Of a stretch of DNA of 64,000 nt, positions 25,223-34,579 are shown one piece after another. The DNA is from UKL13-3 sp964392775 (lineage in GTDB: Bacteria > Bacteroidota > Bacteroidia > UKL13-3). Positions within the stretch are counted from its first letter, which is position 1; every line of letters begins with the position of its first letter. Where the stretch lies: assembly GCA_964392775.1 (NCBI GenBank), contig CAYMRD010000008.1, positions 73,232-137,231 of the forward strand, in the 5' to 3' direction. The notes below the pieces were generated by a model. It saw nothing but the letters and a program-made list of their open reading frames with translations, had not been told where the DNA came from and ran no database searches. A program made the position numbers and the translations under genes.

Positions 25223-26384
25223 ACAAAATATGTTTTACTTGTGATACAAACTGCTTATTGAAAATCTGCTCCGAGAAACCCAACGCATTCTCCCGAATGA
25301 CATTGGGATTAAATAGTTGTTGCTGCTGTTCGAAACGCCCCACACTATCCGTAATACTTTGAGGGGTTTGCCCGGTAAAAAACACACCCGTTTTACCTTC
25401 CGAAACGGTTTCGAGGTATCCTCCTTTTTTGTAGGCAATGATAGGCGTTCCGCAACTTTGTGCCTCAACGGTTGTGATACCAAAATCTTCTTCGGCAGCC
25501 AGGATAAAGGCCTTGGCTTCCTGAATATATTTCACCATGCGGTCTTTGGGTTGATAACCCAACATCACCACATTGTCGCCTGCAAAACGGGCTACCTTAT
25601 TTTTTTCGGGACCATCTCCAATGATATACAATTTTTTATCCGGCATTTGTTTGAATGCCTCAGCTATCACAGCCACATTTTTATACGGAACCAAACGCCC
25701 GGCCGTTACATAAAAATCTTTACGCGGTTCCGCATTCAACGCAAACGATGCCGTATCAACGGGAGGATACACCACTACCGCATCACGCCCGTAAATACGT
25801 TTGATGCGCTCAGCCACAAAATGTGAGTTCGCCAAAAAATGATCTACGTTGGGAGTGTTTTCCAAATCCCATTTGCGCAAAGAACCCAATACATAACGGA
25901 TAAAAAATTTGAATGGCCGGAGGACAGGATTCAGATGCCGGAGGTATTCATCTTCTAAATCCCAGGCATAACGTATGGGTGTATGGCAATAACAAATATG
26001 AATCTGCCCCTTACGTTTGCGCACATTTTTGGAAACCGCGGCCGATGAACTCACGATTAAATCAAACTCCGACAAGTCAAACGAGTTGATGGCTGTCTTA
26101 AAAAAAGGCAGGTAGTTACGGTAAAACGATTTGGCAAAAGGGAAATGCTGAATAAAACTGGTTTTCACCGGACGCCCGTTGAGCAGGTATTGCCTGTCGC
26201 TTTCGCTCAAAAAATCAATCAGACTGAATACCTTTACTTCATCCGCTTCAATCTTTTCCCAGTTGCTGGCAAACGGACTGTCCTTGCGGTAACTCTTGTC
26301 GTTGAAGCTGTTCAGGATTGCACGCATCACTTTCTCGCCACCGGCATTTACGCTGTACCAATCGTGTATGAGTGCAACTTTCAT
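25188..26384 (-). CDS. Glycosyltransferase family 4
   Basis: 398 residues. The start KVALIHDWYSVNAGGEKVM is the N-terminal Rossmann domain; GRLVPYKNVAVIAEAFKQMP, IIGDGPEKNKV and the E-x7-E motif in EEDFGITTVEAQSCGTPII belong to the nucleotide-sugar-binding GT-B C-terminal domain. It would transfer a sugar with retention of configuration during O-antigen assembly on the cytoplasmic membrane face. Donor and acceptor cannot be deduced. Confidence 0.92.
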   Translation of the reverse strand: MKVALIHDWYSVNAGGEKVMRAILNSFNDKSYRKDSPFASNWEKIEADEVKVFSLIDFLSESDRQYLLNGRPVKTSFIQHFPFAKSFYRNYLPFFKTAINSFDLSEFDLIVSSSAAVSKNVRKRKGQIHICYCHTPIRYAWDLEDEYLRHLNPVLRPFKFFIRYVLGSLRKWDLENTPNVDHFLANSHFVAERIKRIYGRDAVVVYPPVDTASFALNAEPRKDFYVTAGRLVPYKNVAVIAEAFKQMPDKKLYIIGDGPEKNKVARFAGDNVVMLGYQPKDRMVKYIQEAKAFILAAEEDFGITTVEAQSCGTPIIAYKKGGYLETVSEGKTGVFFTGQTPQSITDSVGRFEQQQQLFNPNVIRENALGFSEQIFNKQFVSQVKHILYGSQVGRVSQP

Positions 26385-26425
26385 CTGTTTTTACCAAGGA
26401 GTTTGGGCAGGATTCCAAACCTACG

Positions 26426-27472
26426 TTATTTCAGACTTTCTATCACCAATTCATGTAATTTTTTTGCCGAAGCCGCGTAATTGTAACGTTCAAATAAATT
26501 CCCGGCCGGATTTCCGTTTCGTTTAGTTGCAACTACTTCGTGCAAACCGGAAGCTGCCTGCTCTACATTGAATGGTGTCGTAAAACTGGCCACTTCTCCA
26601 AAACATTCGCGGTATACATCAATATCCGACAGCAATACCGGACAGTTACAGTACAAGGCTTCCAGCACCGGAATACCAAAACCTTCATCCAGCGAAAGAG
26701 AAACAAACAACTCCGCCTCGTGGTATAATTGGATCAGTTCAGCATTCGACACATAACCTGTGAACGTAATATTAGCAGGAATATCCAACTGCTCTTTCCC
26801 AAACACCGCATTGCGCGCTCCCACTATAATAAGCTCATGGTTTGTCAGTCCGCTTTGCGTAAATGCTTTGATTAAGAAGGCAAGATTTTTACGCGGGTTG
26901 ATGGATGATACCGTAAGAATAAACGGTTTGCGAACAATGGTTGTTGACGAAGAAGACAACAACTCTTGGTGAATCCCATTGTAAATAACTTCTATGCGTG
27001 AATCATCAACTCCCAATACATTGTTCAATTGTTTGCGAACGGTTTGGCTCACCGTCAATACTTTTTGCGCACGTTTGGCGATGCGCGGAATCAAAAACCG
27101 GTATACCCGCGCAAAGCTTTTGCTAAACCATTCGGGATGAAACATAAAAGCCAAATCGTGTATAGTTGCCCACTGATTGCGGTACAAAAGCGGGGCTGTA
27201 TTGCAAAAATTAAGCAATAAGGGAGATCCCTTTTTTTTGAGAAACCGGGGTAATTCTATCTGCTCCCAGATATATCCATTGGCCCGCCCGATATTTTGAA
27301 AACCTAAATGTTTCAACGCTTGGGGTTGCTCAACACCCTGAGGCGCCAGCAAAATATACTGAATGGATGATGCTGGCAGATTGCGGCAAATCTCATAGGC
27401 AAACTGCTGCACACCCGTTATTTGTTGGGTGAGAAAACGGGCGTTGATGTATACCGTGTTTTTTTGCTCCAT
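26426..27472 (-). CDS. Glycosyltransferase family 4 (GT-B)
   Basis: 348 residues from the ATG at 27470-27472; the in-frame extension to 27613 would run across a promoter and into the divergent gene. INARFLTQQITGVQQFAYEI is the N-terminal domain; VSSINPRKNLAFLIKAF, ELIIVGARN and LDEGFGIPVLEALYCNCPV form the donor-binding half. Divergently transcribed from the double-domain glycosyltransferase at 27554. Confidence 0.92.
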   Translation of the reverse strand: MEQKNTVYINARFLTQQITGVQQFAYEICRNLPASSIQYILLAPQGVEQPQALKHLGFQNIGRANGYIWEQIELPRFLKKKGSPLLLNFCNTAPLLYRNQWATIHDLAFMFHPEWFSKSFARVYRFLIPRIAKRAQKVLTVSQTVRKQLNNVLGVDDSRIEVIYNGIHQELLSSSSTTIVRKPFILTVSSINPRKNLAFLIKAFTQSGLTNHELIIVGARNAVFGKEQLDIPANITFTGYVSNAELIQLYHEAELFVSLSLDEGFGIPVLEALYCNCPVLLSDIDVYRECFGEVASFTTPFNVEQAASGLHEVVATKRNGNPAGNLFERYNYAASAKKLHELVIESLK

Positions 27473-27483
27473 ATTGGTTCGTG

Positions 27484-27513
27484 CAAATGTAAAGTTAAGA
27501 AAGTGGTTTGAAA
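27484..27513 (-). promoter_or_regulatory. Promoter of the minus-strand glycosyltransferase gene
   Basis: On the minus strand TACATTTG (complement of 27484-27491) matches TAnnTTTG; a TTTC (complement of 27510-27513) 18 bases upstream is a weak -33 element. The ATG lies only 11 bases downstream, implying a very short leader. Confidence 0.45.
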
Positions 27514-27553
27514 CACCTACTAATTTGAAATTATACCGCATATTCGCGCAAGC

Positions 27554-29344
27554 ATGGATAAGGCTATACTCAAGTTTAAGTACCAGAAGATCGTTGGTTT
27601 GTATCGCCAGCATGGGGCCAAGTATGCCTTTGGGTTTGTTTACGGAAAACTTAAACGATTGATCCGCAACAAATTTTTCCAGGAAGCCGGGTTGAGTGAT
27701 TTTTCATATTCAGCCTCACAGGTTACAGCAGCATTATCCAATATCGAAAGATTTTCGCACAAACCGGTATTCTCCATCATTATGCCGGTGTACAATGTTG
27801 ACGAACGTTGGTTGCGCAAAGCGATTGAATCTGTTCAGCAACAAGTATATCCCTATTGGGAACTGTGCATTGCCGATGATGCCTCCACCAAAGAGTATAT
27901 TAAACCGGTACTCCAAGAATATGCTACAGCAGATTCACGCATTAAATTGCTGTTCAGAGAACAAAGTGGAAATATTTCGGCTGCCAGCAATAGCGCCATG
28001 CAGTTGGCCACAGGCGAGTATATCACATTGTTAGACAATGATGATGAACTCACGATAGATGCTTTGTACCAAAACGCAAAGTTGATCAATGCGTTTCCCG
28101 ATGCCGATTTTATATACAGCGATGAAGATAAAATTGATGCTCAGAACAAACATTTTGATGCATGGTTCAAACCTGATTGGTCGCCCGAATATTTGTTATC
28201 GTATATGTATACCTGCCACCTTTCGGTTTACCGGAAAAAATTGGTGGATGAGTTAGGTGGTTTCAGAAGTGCGTTTGACGGTGCACAGGATTACGACCTG
28301 TGTTTGAGAATAACAGAACGCACAAAGGCGATTTATCATATTCCAAAAATTTTATACCATTGGCGCACCATTTCTTCATCAACGGCAGCCAATCCTTTGT
28401 CGAAACAATATGCATACGAGGCCGGCCGAAAAGCTGTTGAAGAACATTTGAGCAGAACAGGTCTTAACCATCCTGTTGCTTTTACTTCTTATTACGGAGT
28501 GTATAAAGTGACGCCCGTTCTCCAACACCAACCCCTCATCAGCATTATAATTCCAACAGCCGGCAAACGGGCTGGCATTCACGGTAAAACAGTGAGCTTG
28601 CTCCAAAACTGCATCGATACCATTTTGCAAAAAAGCAGTTACCGCAACCTGGAATTTTTGGTGGTAGATGGAAATGATGTGGACCAGGAGACCATCGCCT
28701 TTACTAAAAATCGTGGTGCCAAATGGGTACATTGCTCCGATCCTTTCAACTTCTCACAGCGCATCAACTTGGGAGTAAGAGCCTCTTCGGGTGAATACGT
28801 GCTGATGCTCAATGACGATACCGAGATCATTACACCCGATTGGATTGAACAATTATTGTGGCTGGCACAACAACCAAACATTGGAGCTGTTGGAGCCAAG
28901 CTCATCACCGAAAACAAACAAGTGCAACATGCAGGGATCATCCTCACCGAAGGTTCTCCGGCACATTTGTTTTATGGATTACCCGATATCGGTCAAGGCT
29001 ACTTAAATGGTTTCTGTGCATACCGAAATTACCTGGCCGTAACGGGTGCCTGCATTTTGATCAGTCGTGCAAAATACGATGCCGTAAACGGTTTAGACGA
29101 AACGTTTCCGGTGAATTATAACGATGTGGATTTTTGTTTGAAGTTGCACCAATCAGGCTTGCGCAATGTGTTTACGCCCCATGCTCTATTGTATCATTAT
29201 GAATCCATTTCAAGAGGCAAAGGATTTAAACCTGAAGAACTTTTGAAGTTTGTAAAAGTCTGGGATACCTATCAGCCAGCCTTTGACGATCCTTACCACA
29301 ATCCTAACTTAGTTACCTATCCACAACTGCTGGCTTCAATATAA
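27554..29344 (+). CDS. Two-domain glycosyltransferase (GT2-GT2)
   Basis: 596 residues. First GT2 domain (about 72-300): VFSIIMPVYNVDERWLRKAI, donor-site ITLLDNDDELTIDAL, and FDGAQDYDLCLR. Second GT2 domain (about 328-590): ISIIIPTAGKRAGIH, VLMLNDDTEIITPDWIE, and NYNDVDFCLKLHQSG. Both carry intact acidic DD motifs, so two sugar transfers by one chain are plausible, as in rhamnan-type synthases. It is encoded on the plus strand inside an otherwise minus-strand region and ends 7 bases from the convergent GT2 gene. Confidence 0.92.
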   Translation: MDKAILKFKYQKIVGLYRQHGAKYAFGFVYGKLKRLIRNKFFQEAGLSDFSYSASQVTAALSNIERFSHKPVFSIIMPVYNVDERWLRKAIESVQQQVYPYWELCIADDASTKEYIKPVLQEYATADSRIKLLFREQSGNISAASNSAMQLATGEYITLLDNDDELTIDALYQNAKLINAFPDADFIYSDEDKIDAQNKHFDAWFKPDWSPEYLLSYMYTCHLSVYRKKLVDELGGFRSAFDGAQDYDLCLRITERTKAIYHIPKILYHWRTISSSTAANPLSKQYAYEAGRKAVEEHLSRTGLNHPVAFTSYYGVYKVTPVLQHQPLISIIIPTAGKRAGIHGKTVSLLQNCIDTILQKSSYRNLEFLVVDGNDVDQETIAFTKNRGAKWVHCSDPFNFSQRINLGVRASSGEYVLMLNDDTEIITPDWIEQLLWLAQQPNIGAVGAKLITENKQVQHAGIILTEGSPAHLFYGLPDIGQGYLNGFCAYRNYLAVTGACILISRAKYDAVNGLDETFPVNYNDVDFCLKLHQSGLRNVFTPHALLYHYESISRGKGFKPEELLKFVKVWDTYQPAFDDPYHNPNLVTYPQLLASI

Positions 29345-29351
29345 AATGGTG

Positions 29352-30308
29352 CTAGTGCTTAGCAAGTGTTTTCGAAAAAAGCTTGCGGTTGATTCGGTAT
29401 AACCTAACAAACACCCGATAACCACACAGTTTATAAATCCAATACCATAAACCAATATTCATCTGGTATACTGAGTGGTGATTATACGTTTCCAATAACT
29501 TTTCAATGGGCTCAAATGTCGTGAATACATTCGTTTCAAAATACGTCTGTATTCGAGTTGCAATACCCTTGATCAAAATGGGTTGGTAAACCGGATAGTG
29601 GTTGGCTAGGTCCACTAGTCCTTCAATAGCCGGGTAAATCGCATCTTTATCCTGATGTGTAGCCGCTTGCGGGTGTACACGGTAGTGGGCCAATATTGCA
29701 TCCATCGCATAAAACGATTTTCCCTTGAGCAACAGATGAAGCCATAAATGATAGTCTTCGGCATTTTGAACAGCCCTGATTTCCGAAAATCCGCCACAAT
29801 CCAGAATAGCACTTTTGCTTGCCAATACTGTTAAAATCGGAATTTTATTGCCTTGCAAAAAAGATTGAATGGCCTCCTCACCAACATAAGCACCGGGCTT
29901 TACGTCCATCCGTTGCCGGTTTTCGATGGTATCCGAAAAAAAATAAGAATCGGAAAACACAAGGTCTACCCCATATTGTTTGATGAAGGAAAGCTGCTGT
30001 TCAAGTTTAGTATCTACCCAAAGATCATCGGCATCTAAAAAAGCGATATAGTTTCCTTTGGCTTTATGTAACGCATTGTTTCTTGCCTTTCCCTGGCGGC
30101 CATTGGGCTGATGAATATAAATAATGCGGGAATCACAGCTGGCATATTGTTTTACCACCTCAGCAGTATTGTCGGTTGAACCATCATCCACTATCAGCAT
30201 TTCCCAGTGTGTATAGGTTTGGACCAACACACTTTCAATGGTTTGCCCGATATATTGAGCGGCATTATAAGCCGGTGTAATCACTGAAATCAAATCAACT
30301 TGCTCCAT
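29352..30308 (-). CDS. Glycosyltransferase family 2
   Basis: 318 residues. ISVITPAYNAAQYIGQTIES, LIVDDGSTDNT and YIAFLDADDLWVDTKLEQQL are the GT-A nucleotide-binding signature with the DxD equivalent; VQNAEDYHLWLHLL is the acceptor-side motif. The last 90 residues are helical and basic, suggesting membrane association. It overlaps the upstream GT2 gene by 14 bases and ends the exporter-led operon. Confidence 0.92.
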   Translation of the reverse strand: MEQVDLISVITPAYNAAQYIGQTIESVLVQTYTHWEMLIVDDGSTDNTAEVVKQYASCDSRIIYIHQPNGRQGKARNNALHKAKGNYIAFLDADDLWVDTKLEQQLSFIKQYGVDLVFSDSYFFSDTIENRQRMDVKPGAYVGEEAIQSFLQGNKIPILTVLASKSAILDCGGFSEIRAVQNAEDYHLWLHLLLKGKSFYAMDAILAHYRVHPQAATHQDKDAIYPAIEGLVDLANHYPVYQPILIKGIATRIQTYFETNVFTTFEPIEKLLETYNHHSVYQMNIGLWYWIYKLCGYRVFVRLYRINRKLFSKTLAKH

Positions 30309-31098
30309 GTTTAATTTTTTGGATAAACTTCCGAACCATATTTGCGACCTTCATCACACGGCTGTTTTGCATCTCATCAATTTGTTGCCTCTGCTTAATC
30401 AACTGGTCGATGTTTTGGCTGATTACACCCGGAACAAGTTCAGTCCATACCTGGCGCATTTCCCTGCGGTACTCATCCATGCGTTTACTACTGATACCCG
30501 AGGCATCGTAGCGTACAATTGGAAACAATAATGGAGCAAATTTTTTATTGCGAAGCGTGGCTTGAAGATAGAAAGCATAATCAGCAGCCAGCTTATAGTT
30601 CTCGTGGTATCCGCCAAGTTCGGCAAGTGTTTCGCGTTTAAAAAAACAGGCCTGATGGTTAATAACCATATTGCGCTGATAATCGAGAGTGAGCGCAGGA
30701 GGATAGATAACGGTTCGGTCACCGCTTCCTTCATCAACAATAATTTGTCCGTAATACACATCGGCTGCAATGGCATTTATTTCCTGCATCGAATATTGTA
30801 AAACATCCTTGTGCAAATACGTATCACCGCTGTTCATAAAAACGACCAAACGGCCCTTGGCCATTTTTAAACCTTTGTTCATGGCATTGTATATTCCGGC
30901 ATCGGGTTCGCTCACCCAATGGTGAATAAACGAAGCATACTTTTGTATAACCTCTTTACTACCGTCTGTTGATCCGCCATCCACAATCAAATACTCATAG
31001 TCGGTAAACGATTGTGCAACGATGCTTTCAATAGTTTGTTGCAACCCTTGTGCATTGTTGTAGTTGATGGTGATGATGGAGATTGCCGGCTGTTGCAT
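30295..31098 (-). CDS. Glycosyltransferase family 2
   Basis: 267 residues. ISIITINYNNAQGLQQTIES, LIVDGGSTDGS, then SEPDAGIYNAMNKGLKMAKG and VVFMNSGDTY match the WcaA/WcaE-like branch of GT2 used in colanic-acid-type polymers. Nine bases separate it from the GT4 gene upstream and it overlaps the next GT2 gene. Confidence 0.92.
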   Translation of the reverse strand: MQQPAISIITINYNNAQGLQQTIESIVAQSFTDYEYLIVDGGSTDGSKEVIQKYASFIHHWVSEPDAGIYNAMNKGLKMAKGRLVVFMNSGDTYLHKDVLQYSMQEINAIAADVYYGQIIVDEGSGDRTVIYPPALTLDYQRNMVINHQACFFKRETLAELGGYHENYKLAADYAFYLQATLRNKKFAPLLFPIVRYDASGISSKRMDEYRREMRQVWTELVPGVISQNIDQLIKQRQQIDEMQNSRVMKVANMVRKFIQKIKHGAS

Positions 31099-31106
31099 GA
31101 TGATGT

Positions 31107-32324
31107 TTAACTGTTGTTCAGTACTTGATCGTAAAGGCGAACATAAGCAGAAGCCTGCACTTGGGTGTCGAAACGCTTGACTGCATCGGCTCTTATGGCA
31201 GCAGCATCAAAGGAAATATCACCTCTCAAAAAGGCATTAATAGACTCTGCAAGAGCAGTTGCCGATACCGATTGTGCAAGTATTCCATTAAATCCCGAAG
31301 TAATAATCTCGGGAAGACCTCCAATATTAAAGGCAATAACAGGTGTTCCGCAGGCTATCGACTCAAGTGCTACATTGGGCAAATTGTCTTCGCGTGATGA
31401 GGACACAAATACATCGGCTGCCGAATACAACAACGCCATCAACCGTTCATCAGGTATACCTCCGGTATAGATTACGTTTTCATTTGTTGGACGATTCGCA
31501 TTTCCGGTGGCTACCAAAACGGTATTGTTTGATTCAACCTCTTTCAGCGCAGCTGTAAGCATGTCAAAACCTTTACGGTAATTGCCAATTGTTTCCGAAA
31601 CATATAATACCACTTTTTTGTCAAGTGGAATATTAAACACACAACGTGCAAAGTTTTTATCGTATGGTCTAAAAATTTGGGTATTGATACTGTTCGGTAT
31701 CACATGAACAGAAAATCCTTCGAGCGATTTGCTTTGTTGAGCAAGCTTACCGAGCCAGGCCGAAGGTGTAACAATTGCGGTTTTGCCTTTGCGTTGGCAA
31801 AAAGCTTTTTGTTTAACTAATTCAAACTCGCGATCCAAAGCACCCAGCAATGCATGGTTTCGTTCTTTGTCTCCCGGATAATGAAATCCGCCCATAAAAG
31901 CGTTGCAATCATGTAAGGTAAATACGAGGGGCTGGGGCACTTCTAAAAATGTAGGATAGTTGATAAAACCTGCCACCCAATGTACATTGATGACATCTGC
32001 CTGCTGTACGGCTAAATGTTGTTCTACTCTAAAGTCGGATTCGGGAAATGAAAAAATCTCATACGGGCCCTCCTTTCCTTCCAATAAAATCATGTTTTTT
32101 TCTTCATGCGTAATAGGCAATCCAAACTTCCGCTTGATGCGATTCCAAAGTGTTGGTAAACTTTGTTCGTTATTAAACACGTACTTATTGGCAACACCCT
32201 GATGGCTTTCATAAAGCGAAAGAAACGATGAGTTGACAGGAAATGCCATCAATCCCTTATGCAACCGCAATGCGGCAATGCCTGCTCCTCCACTGTCAAA
32301 TGTGCTTATGAGTGTTATATTCAT
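31107..32324 (-). CDS. Glycosyltransferase family 4
   Basis: 405 residues. ITLISTFDSGGAGIAALRLH is the N-terminal acceptor domain; VIPNSINTQIFRPYD, YRKGFDMLTAAL and SREDNLPNVALESIACGTPV with GLPEIITSGFNGIL form the donor domain. The Ser-Arg-Glu-Asp-Asn-Leu form of the acidic motif is common in Bacteroidota exopolysaccharide transferases. Same strand, 25 bases after the radical SAM fusion. Confidence 0.92.
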   Translation of the reverse strand: MNITLISTFDSGGAGIAALRLHKGLMAFPVNSSFLSLYESHQGVANKYVFNNEQSLPTLWNRIKRKFGLPITHEEKNMILLEGKEGPYEIFSFPESDFRVEQHLAVQQADVINVHWVAGFINYPTFLEVPQPLVFTLHDCNAFMGGFHYPGDKERNHALLGALDREFELVKQKAFCQRKGKTAIVTPSAWLGKLAQQSKSLEGFSVHVIPNSINTQIFRPYDKNFARCVFNIPLDKKVVLYVSETIGNYRKGFDMLTAALKEVESNNTVLVATGNANRPTNENVIYTGGIPDERLMALLYSAADVFVSSSREDNLPNVALESIACGTPVIAFNIGGLPEIITSGFNGILAQSVSATALAESINAFLRGDISFDAAAIRADAVKRFDTQVQASAYVRLYDQVLNNS

Positions 32325-32349
32325 CTTTTGTTTACAAAAGGATAGGGTT

Positions 32350-34572
32350 TTATGCGGTTAAATCATCAATGGTTATCATCCGGTCTAATTGCTTATTATC
32401 GGTCAGGTAGTTCAGTATTTTCCCTCCTTTGGTATAATCAAAGGCTGTAAATTCTGTTTGAAGGGTATGGGCAAAAACAACGGAGTGAAAGCGCATACAA
32501 ATATTGTGTTGGGATGATTTCATAGCCTCCACAATACTATCAACAGTTGATAATTTATTATTGTATTGCACCGGTATATCAAAGTCGTGGAAATACTTCC
32601 TGATAAAATAGCGTGAGAAATCACGGTCGTCATTACCCACCACAAAGTTGTGCATGTGATCCAGATTTATAACCGATACATTTAACTCACGTGCTTTACG
32701 TTTGATCAATGCCGCTAATCCGGACTCCATTTTTTCTTTCAATACCTCAAAATCAGCAACAGAAATATCAGCCGAATACTCATGAGTCCATTCGCGCAGG
32801 TAACAGGTGAGTTTGTTTTCTACTGGAGTATCTGTTTTTGAAAACCTTTGAAGGTAGATCTTCGCTGGATCTCCACTGATTTGGATTGTTTTGCGACCCT
32901 GTGTCCACTCAGTTGCTATGTCTTTGCTTTTTTGGTCGCGCACCAAAATTTCATCGGCAAGGTTTAAAATAGTTTGAGTAGCCTTCCTGTATTTTTCATA
33001 ATACAATGGACCAATTCCACAGCCATATACCATCGTTTTGATGCCGTACTGTTTTGCAATTTTAAAAGCCGTTAACGGAAGCGAAAGTTCTTCTAAATCC
33101 ATTAAGGGTCCACCACCCATCAATACCAACGATGATCCTTTTACATACGAAACAAAATCGCTGCTGTAAACCGGCACCACAGTACCTTGTATGCCCAGCT
33201 CTTTCAGGGTGCGTTTGGTAATAATCGGATACAAACTGCTTACCACAAAATCGGCAGCGGGATATTGCGCTTGTAGCTCCTCAACTATTCCGGCCAAGAT
33301 AGCTTTGTCGCCCACGGTTTCGGTACCATACCAGCCTGTGATAAATATTTGGGTAGTGTATTCACGCTTCACCGGTAAATGTTCTATTTCGGCCGGCTTA
33401 AGCTCCGATTCAATATTAATCCGTTTTCGCCAGTACCAGTCATCGAATGCAATTTTCTTTTCACGGTACGTAATGGGTGCATGATAATCGTGTATGCAGC
33501 TTTTGCAATTTTCCGTCAATACACGCTTGCGTTCGTGGAGGTTGTTCTCATAAAGCGCTTTTCCTGAATTGTTGAGCGCATTTCCAATAACTTCAGATTT
33601 GGGGGCACAATAAGCCAGTTCCGCGCGTGAGTTGAGTACAACACCCTGACGTTGGTACGGGCAACCGATAAGCCGCTCTCCACCATCTAAAATATTGATG
33701 ATACTTTTATACGTTCTTTGGTAGGTTTCATCTTTTTCAAACGTGAACAACAGCTTGTAAAAGAAAAGAATCAGATTGTAGGTTTCGTCTTCGTTAAAGT
33801 TTCGGATATTAGCAGCCTTGTTATCATTATACAGCCGTTTGATAAATTCTGCTACCCTAAAACGACCATAAATCCCCTCATCCTTCATAAACTGCAGCAA
33901 GTCGTCCATATCCCACACGTTACCTTTAGATATGGTTGAGCCGGTGCTTATGGGAATACCTTTTTGAGTAAAGTACTTATATACCCTCATGGCCGAATCA
34001 AAGTTTCCTTCCCTGCCTCTAATTCGATCGTGAACAGCCCCAACCCCATCCAATGAAATCATCATGCTAAAATATTTACCATGCTTTTCACATACAGCAA
34101 TTGACTGGTCTATTCGGCTGATAACATCTTTATCTTTTATACAATTGGTGATGGTGCTTAGGCCAACAATATTGGGAATGGCCGCAATAATTGCTTCAAA
34201 CAGTTGAGGCAGATCTTCTCTTAATGTAGGCTCACCACCGGTAACGCCAATATGTTTGACGGTTTGAAACAACGGGTCAGATAAAATGGTTTGCAATTCC
34301 TGAGGTGAAAATTCAAAGCCTTGTTTTTGCTCCCAAATATTGCACATGGCACATTTCGAATTGCAAATATCATTTGCATTTAAATTGACAACCAGAATAT
34401 CCGAAACGGTATCAGCCGAAACCTTTTCCTCCGCTCTTTTTAACTCATTCAATTCATGCAACCACCTCAACCGCTCTGCCCGTTTTTGCCATAGCGGGTA
34501 CAAGGGCGTTTTTGCCACCAGCTTTTTGATGATTTTTTTTGGAAGCGATATGAATAGACGTTTCAGCAGCAT
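32350..34572 (-). CDS. Radical SAM-polysaccharide pyruvyl transferase fusion
   Basis: 740 residues from the ATG at 34570-34572 (a TTG at 34587 is possible). Residues about 55-300 form a radical SAM domain: CNSKCAMC with Cys70, Cys74 and Cys77 for the 4Fe-4S cluster, HIGVTGGEPTLRED for SAM binding. Residues about 300-365 resemble a SPASM/twitch region with Cys304, Cys322, Cys356 and Cys359 that could hold an auxiliary cluster. Residues about 405-735 form a polysaccharide pyruvyl transferase (CsaB/WcaK-like) domain: GWYGTETVGDKAILAG, LVLMGGGPLMDLEEL, and CMRFHSVVFAHTL near the C terminus. The first half suggests radical modification of a sugar or peptide, the second ketal-pyruvate transfer or a related glycan reaction. 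It is in the exporter operon between wzt and a GT4. Confidence 0.88.
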   Translation of the reverse strand: MLLKRLFISLPKKIIKKLVAKTPLYPLWQKRAERLRWLHELNELKRAEEKVSADTVSDILVVNLNANDICNSKCAMCNIWEQKQGFEFSPQELQTILSDPLFQTVKHIGVTGGEPTLREDLPQLFEAIIAAIPNIVGLSTITNCIKDKDVISRIDQSIAVCEKHGKYFSMMISLDGVGAVHDRIRGREGNFDSAMRVYKYFTQKGIPISTGSTISKGNVWDMDDLLQFMKDEGIYGRFRVAEFIKRLYNDNKAANIRNFNEDETYNLILFFYKLLFTFEKDETYQRTYKSIINILDGGERLIGCPYQRQGVVLNSRAELAYCAPKSEVIGNALNNSGKALYENNLHERKRVLTENCKSCIHDYHAPITYREKKIAFDDWYWRKRINIESELKPAEIEHLPVKREYTTQIFITGWYGTETVGDKAILAGIVEELQAQYPAADFVVSSLYPIITKRTLKELGIQGTVVPVYSSDFVSYVKGSSLVLMGGGPLMDLEELSLPLTAFKIAKQYGIKTMVYGCGIGPLYYEKYRKATQTILNLADEILVRDQKSKDIATEWTQGRKTIQISGDPAKIYLQRFSKTDTPVENKLTCYLREWTHEYSADISVADFEVLKEKMESGLAALIKRKARELNVSVINLDHMHNFVVGNDDRDFSRYFIRKYFHDFDIPVQYNNKLSTVDSIVEAMKSSQHNICMRFHSVVFAHTLQTEFTAFDYTKGGKILNYLTDNKQLDRMITIDDLTA

Positions 34573-34579
34573 ATAAAGG

